In this document: positions 6,619 to 8,369 of the stretch, in pieces
Numbering within the stretch: the stretch's first letter is position 1
Layout: each line of letters begins with the position of its first letter
NCBI GenBank assembly: GCA_964544765.1
Contig: CAZJDM010000177.1
Coordinates: forward strand, 1 to 8,369
Reading direction: 5' to 3'
DNA length: 8,369 nucleotides
DNA from: CAZJDM01 sp964544765
GTDB lineage: Bacteria > Bdellovibrionota_B > Oligoflexia > CAYFLR01
Notes under the pieces: model-generated
Databases searched by the model: none
Told to the model about the DNA's origin: nothing
The model's input: the letters and a program-made list of their open reading frames with translations, nothing else
Translations under genes and position numbers: made by a program

Positions 6619-6647
6619 TTGATAAATTACCATATTATTGATACAAA
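6619..6647 (+). promoter_or_regulatory. Candidate promoter of the TIGR02147-type regulator
   Basis: TTGATA (6619-6624) and TACAAA (6642-6647) are separated by 17 nt, a fair sigma70 match. The predicted start near 6654 gives a leader of about 60 nt that includes the palindromes at 6667-6683, consistent with operator control just downstream of the start site. Pattern match only. Confidence 0.3.
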
Positions 6648-6666
6648 TAACCTAACAAAAAGTTGA

Positions 6667-6683
6667 ATATCATTTGATATCAA
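6667..6683 (+). promoter_or_regulatory. Overlapping palindromes, candidate operator
   Basis: ATATCA-TT-TGATAT (6667-6680) is a perfect 6-2-6 inverted repeat, and TTGATATCAA (6674-6683) is a perfect palindrome sharing its right arm. The block is flanked by GTTGA (6662-6666) and TCAAC (6680-6684). It lies 30-46 nt before the GTG start of the regulator gene. Overlapping dyads of this kind are typical of binding sites for dimeric regulators. Confidence 0.4.
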
Positions 6684-6712
6684 CTACATAACAATGTTTA
6701 ATAAGGGATTTT

Positions 6713-7555
6713 GTGTTAAATAATATATCCAAAACTACTGACTATAGAGACTTCATTAGAGAACGTTTAATGGATAAAGTCCAAATGAATAAGAATTTAT
6801 CTATTCGTAATATGGCCAAAAAAATTGGTTTTTCGCATACTTTTTTAAGCCTAGTTATTAATAAGAAAAAACATTTATCCCGCACCACGGCTCATTCAGT
6901 AGCCGACTATTTAAGTTTGTCTTCCAAAGAATACGACATATTTTTAAATTTAGTTGAAATAAATACAGCTAGAAGCTTGAAACATAGGGAAAAGATTTTC
7001 AATAGATTGATTGAACAAAAACTGCAAATCAATGCTTTTCAATTACCTCTATCAATATTTAGCTTAATGTATAAATGGTACTATTTAGCTATTTTAGAGC
7101 TTACTAAATTAAAGGATTTGATTATTGATAGTAATACAGTTGCCAAAAACTTAGGTATTACTAAAACAGAATCGAAGTTAGCTATTGACCGCCTTATTAG
7201 TTTGGGCTTATTAAAAAAAGAAAACAATCGTCTAGTAAAAGTACACAAAATAACTAATTCTGAATCTGTCACCCCAAATGAAGATATTCGTAATTATCAC
7301 AAAGATATTTTACACAAAACAATTGATACGATTGATAATCAATCAATTGAAGATCGTTATTTAAGTAGTATGACAGTAGCTATATCTAAAGAAGACTTAC
7401 CTCAATTAAAGGAAATGGTCGACGAATTTAAAATGAAGGTAAGTTGTTTTTTAAACAAGAATGAAAATAAAAACTCGGTATACCAAATAAATTTTCAAGC
7501 CTTTGAGTTATCTCAAAGCAAAAAGAAGGAGAAAAAGAATGATGTTAACAACTAA
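6713..7555 (+). CDS. TIGR02147/DUF4423-family HTH transcriptional regulator
   Basis: This 280-aa protein matches the family layout known from Bdellovibrionota and Fibrobacter. DYRDFIRERL at residues 10-19 is the usual opening. A helix-turn-helix at about 29-58 follows (SIRNMAKKIGFSHTFLSLVI, then NKKKHLS). The segment at 115-135 (FSLMYKWYYLAILELTKLKD) leads into a second winged-helix-like part at about 140-175 (AKNLGIT, LISLGLLKK). The C-terminal domain ends with the hallmark VYQINFQAFELS at 256-267. A Lys-rich tail follows. Start: GTG at 6713 with AAGGG at 6703-6707; the next Met is 19 residues in and would cut the family N-terminus. It is divergent from argG. Its last 17 nt overlap the next gene, so the two are probably co-expressed. 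Targets of this family are poorly known; in related genomes such regulators often sit beside genes for small exported proteins (from memory, not verified). Palindromes upstream suggest autoregulation. Confidence 0.85.
   Translation: MLNNISKTTDYRDFIRERLMDKVQMNKNLSIRNMAKKIGFSHTFLSLVINKKKHLSRTTAHSVADYLSLSSKEYDIFLNLVEINTARSLKHREKIFNRLIEQKLQINAFQLPLSIFSLMYKWYYLAILELTKLKDLIIDSNTVAKNLGITKTESKLAIDRLISLGLLKKENNRLVKVHKITNSESVTPNEDIRNYHKDILHKTIDTIDNQSIEDRYLSSMTVAISKEDLPQLKEMVDEFKMKVSCFLNKNENKNSVYQINFQAFELSQSKKKEKKNDVNN
7501..7518 (+). promoter_or_regulatory. Hairpin just before the RBS of the 7539-7763 gene
   Basis: CTTTGAG (7501-7507) and CTCAAAG (7512-7518) form a perfect 7-bp stem with a TTAT loop, inside the 3' end of the regulator gene. 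It ends 7 nt before the AAGGAG at 7526-7531. Ribosomes finishing the regulator would melt it, which fits translational coupling; that is inference. Confidence 0.4.
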
Positions 7556-7763
7556 ACTAGGAATACTTTTTACAAGTTTCTTTTTAATTCATCCCATGTT
7601 AGATGCTGGTGGTGACCATGGAAGTGTAGGTAATGGAGGAAGCAAAATTCGTCGTGAATTCTCAATCCGGGCATCAATGTTAATTAATACTATAGAAGCA
7701 GATGAACCCAGCTTGACTATGTTTAGAGAAAAAGGGGTAATTAACAGTAAGCAGTATAGTTAA
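7539..7763 (+). CDS. Small putative exported protein coupled to the TIGR02147-type regulator
   Basis: Unrecognised 74-aa protein. Residues 1-22 look like a signal peptide: MMLTTK, then a hydrophobic core (LGILFTSFFLI), then a possible cleavage region around MLDAGG. After this comes a Gly/Asn-rich stretch (GGDHGSVGNGG, 24-34). It resembles the start of mature small secreted proteins I associate with Bdellovibrionota, and a short amphipathic region follows to the C-terminus. I chose the ATG at 7539 because AAGGAG (7526-7531) is 7 nt upstream; the adjacent ATG at 7542 is possible. It overlaps the regulator gene by 17 nt in another frame. A longer frame from TTG at 7503 would add a basic segment before the hydrophobic core and has no support. 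The mature part would be only about 50 residues, so the gene may be naturally short or a truncated remnant of a longer family member; the nearby IS607 sequence makes the second option plausible. Confidence 0.6.
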   Translation: MMLTTKLGILFTSFFLIHPMLDAGGDHGSVGNGGSKIRREFSIRASMLINTIEADEPSLTMFREKGVINSKQYS

Positions 7764-7893
7764 TTAAACCTACTCATTTGCTAATAAAGTAGTCAAAATT
7801 TTTTTCATTGATTCCAATTTTTTTTGTTTATATTTAGACTGTTATCTGATACAAAATTAGACAGAAAATATTTGATAATAGTGAGGAACATGG
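7764..7893 (+). other. AT-rich spacer before the IS607-type gene
   Basis: Non-coding. It contains two T-runs (about 7799-7806 and 7821-7828). A weak 5-bp inverted repeat (7770-7774 with 7888-independent arm at 7788-7792) is followed by AAAATTTTTTT and could be a poor terminator for the preceding gene. TTAGAC occurs twice upstream of the recombinase gene. The left end of the insertion sequence probably lies here, but I cannot place it because IS607 elements lack terminal inverted repeats. Confidence 0.35.
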
Positions 7894-8337
7894 ATGTTGA
7901 TATCAGTTGGCGAAGCAGCTTTAATGCTGGGAGTATCTGTTTCCACTTTACGTCGTTGGGAAAATGAAGGACGTTTATTCCCTGTATGTAGAACCAAAGG
8001 CAATCATAGACGATATGATACCCTTGAATTACAAAAACTAATATACGGTGATGAAGAACAAGAAAAGCTAACCATAGCTTATGGTCGAGTTTCTGGCCAT
8101 GATCAAAAAGATGATTTAAAACGTCAACTAGAAAGATTAAAAAACTACTGCCAAAAACAAGAATGTGAGTTTGAGATTATAAGCGACTTAGGCAGTGGAA
8201 TGAACTATAAAAAGAAAGGATTAAAAAAATTAATACATCTAATTGTGAATAAAAAAATCAATCGTCTAGTTTTAACTCATAAGGATCGTTTATTACGTTT
8301 CGGAAGTGAACTGATGTTATTTACTACGCTATACTGA
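7894..8337 (+). CDS. tnpA: IS607-family serine recombinase TnpA, C-terminally truncated
   Basis: This is the transposase of IS607-type elements, which move by serine recombination through a circular intermediate with little target specificity. Residues 2-50 form the N-terminal MerR-like DNA-binding domain (SVGEAALMLGVSVSTLRRWE, then GNHRRY). Residues 60-140 are the catalytic core: AYGRVSGHDQ at 62-71 with the nucleophile S67, DLKRQLERL at 74-82, and the conserved LTHKDRLLRFGSEL at 127-140. Complete members are about 190-215 aa. Here similarity ends right after SELM, and the frame stops six residues later, so about 45-60 residues are missing. Reading the other two frames past 8317 does not restore the expected C-terminus. 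ATG at 7894 has GTGAGGA at 7881-7887, so the 5' part is intact. It is probably inactive. Many IS607 elements carry tnpB downstream; the window ends before this can be checked. Confidence 0.85.
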   Translation: MLISVGEAALMLGVSVSTLRRWENEGRLFPVCRTKGNHRRYDTLELQKLIYGDEEQEKLTIAYGRVSGHDQKDDLKRQLERLKNYCQKQECEFEIISDLGSGMNYKKKGLKKLIHLIVNKKINRLVLTHKDRLLRFGSELMLFTTLY

Positions 8338-8369
8338 TCTAGAAAAGCTAAATTTTTTATGATATTCCA
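7894..8369 (+). mobile_element. IS607-type insertion sequence, partial; ends not determined
   Basis: Defined only by the tnpA fragment. The right part is either lost at about 8318 or continues beyond the window. No terminal inverted repeats or target duplications are expected for this family, so boundaries cannot be read from the sequence. Confidence 0.5.

Larger units (their letters stand above)
6513..6712. promoter_or_regulatory. Divergent regulatory region between argG and the TIGR02147-type regulator
   Basis: This 200-nt AT-rich region contains the start signals of both genes and several palindromes. TACTAT-3-ATAGTA (6546-6560) covers a TATTAT/TATAGT -10-like sequence for argG. CCAATAA-4-TTATTGG (6568-6585) overlaps TTGGT-1-ACCAA (6582-6592). 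Nearer the regulator, ATATCA-2-TGATAT (6667-6680) overlaps the perfect 10-mer palindrome TTGATATCAA (6674-6683). The hexamer TTGATA occurs three times (6619, 6638, 6674). Which protein binds here is not shown; autoregulation by the adjacent regulator is the simplest guess. Confidence 0.5.

Noticed and set aside
6513..6712. ArgR box upstream of argG
   Set aside because: No good match to the TGAATAATTATTCA-like consensus; the dyads seen have different sequence.
7081..7272. 63-codon minus-strand frame inside the regulator
   Set aside because: It is antisense to a well-supported coding region and has no start signals.

Overview
The window is AT-rich, with Lys/Asn/Ile-rich proteins. It reads as a chromosomal segment of a Gram-negative bacterium. 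The best taxonomic clue is the gene at 6713-7555, a TIGR02147/DUF4423-type regulator. That family is largely restricted to Bdellovibrionota (Bdellovibrio/Bacteriovorax relatives) and Fibrobacter. A PilZ protein, small exported Gly/Cys-rich proteins and the low GC content suggest a low-GC Bdellovibrionota member; this is inference and no marker gene settles it.

Layout. (1) 1-552 (+) is the 3' part of a PilZ-domain gene that is open at the left edge. (2) 592-2007 (-) is a membrane-anchored TPR protein convergent with it; a strong 15-bp hairpin lies in its leader. (3) 2197-2721 (-) is a small exported Gly-rich, Cys-rich protein with its own terminator. (4) A 366-nt non-coding stretch with a pyrimidine tract and a hairpin leads into (5) uppP at 3088-3957 (+), undecaprenyl-diphosphatase. 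(6) argG (5262-6512) and argH (3968-5194) are on the minus strand, probably one transcript, convergent with uppP. (7) A 200-nt divergent region rich in palindromes separates argG from (8) the regulator on the + strand, whose 3' end overlaps (9) a 74-aa putative exported protein. (10) At the right edge is an IS607-type serine recombinase that loses family similarity before its expected C-terminus.

Function. ArgG and ArgH catalyse the last two steps of arginine synthesis (citrulline + aspartate to argininosuccinate, then to arginine + fumarate). UppP recycles the lipid carrier of peptidoglycan and other envelope polymers. The rest is envelope, signalling or accessory: c-di-GMP binding (PilZ), protein-protein scaffolding (TPR), two exported proteins of unknown role, and a transcriptional regulator translationally linked to one of them.

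I see no clear new defence or biosynthetic system. The least explained parts are the regulator/exported-protein pair with its operator-like palindromes and pre-SD hairpin, the duplicated Cys module of the Gly-rich protein, the orphan hairpin at 2042-2083, and the short ArgH. No rRNA, tRNA or CRISPR array was found.
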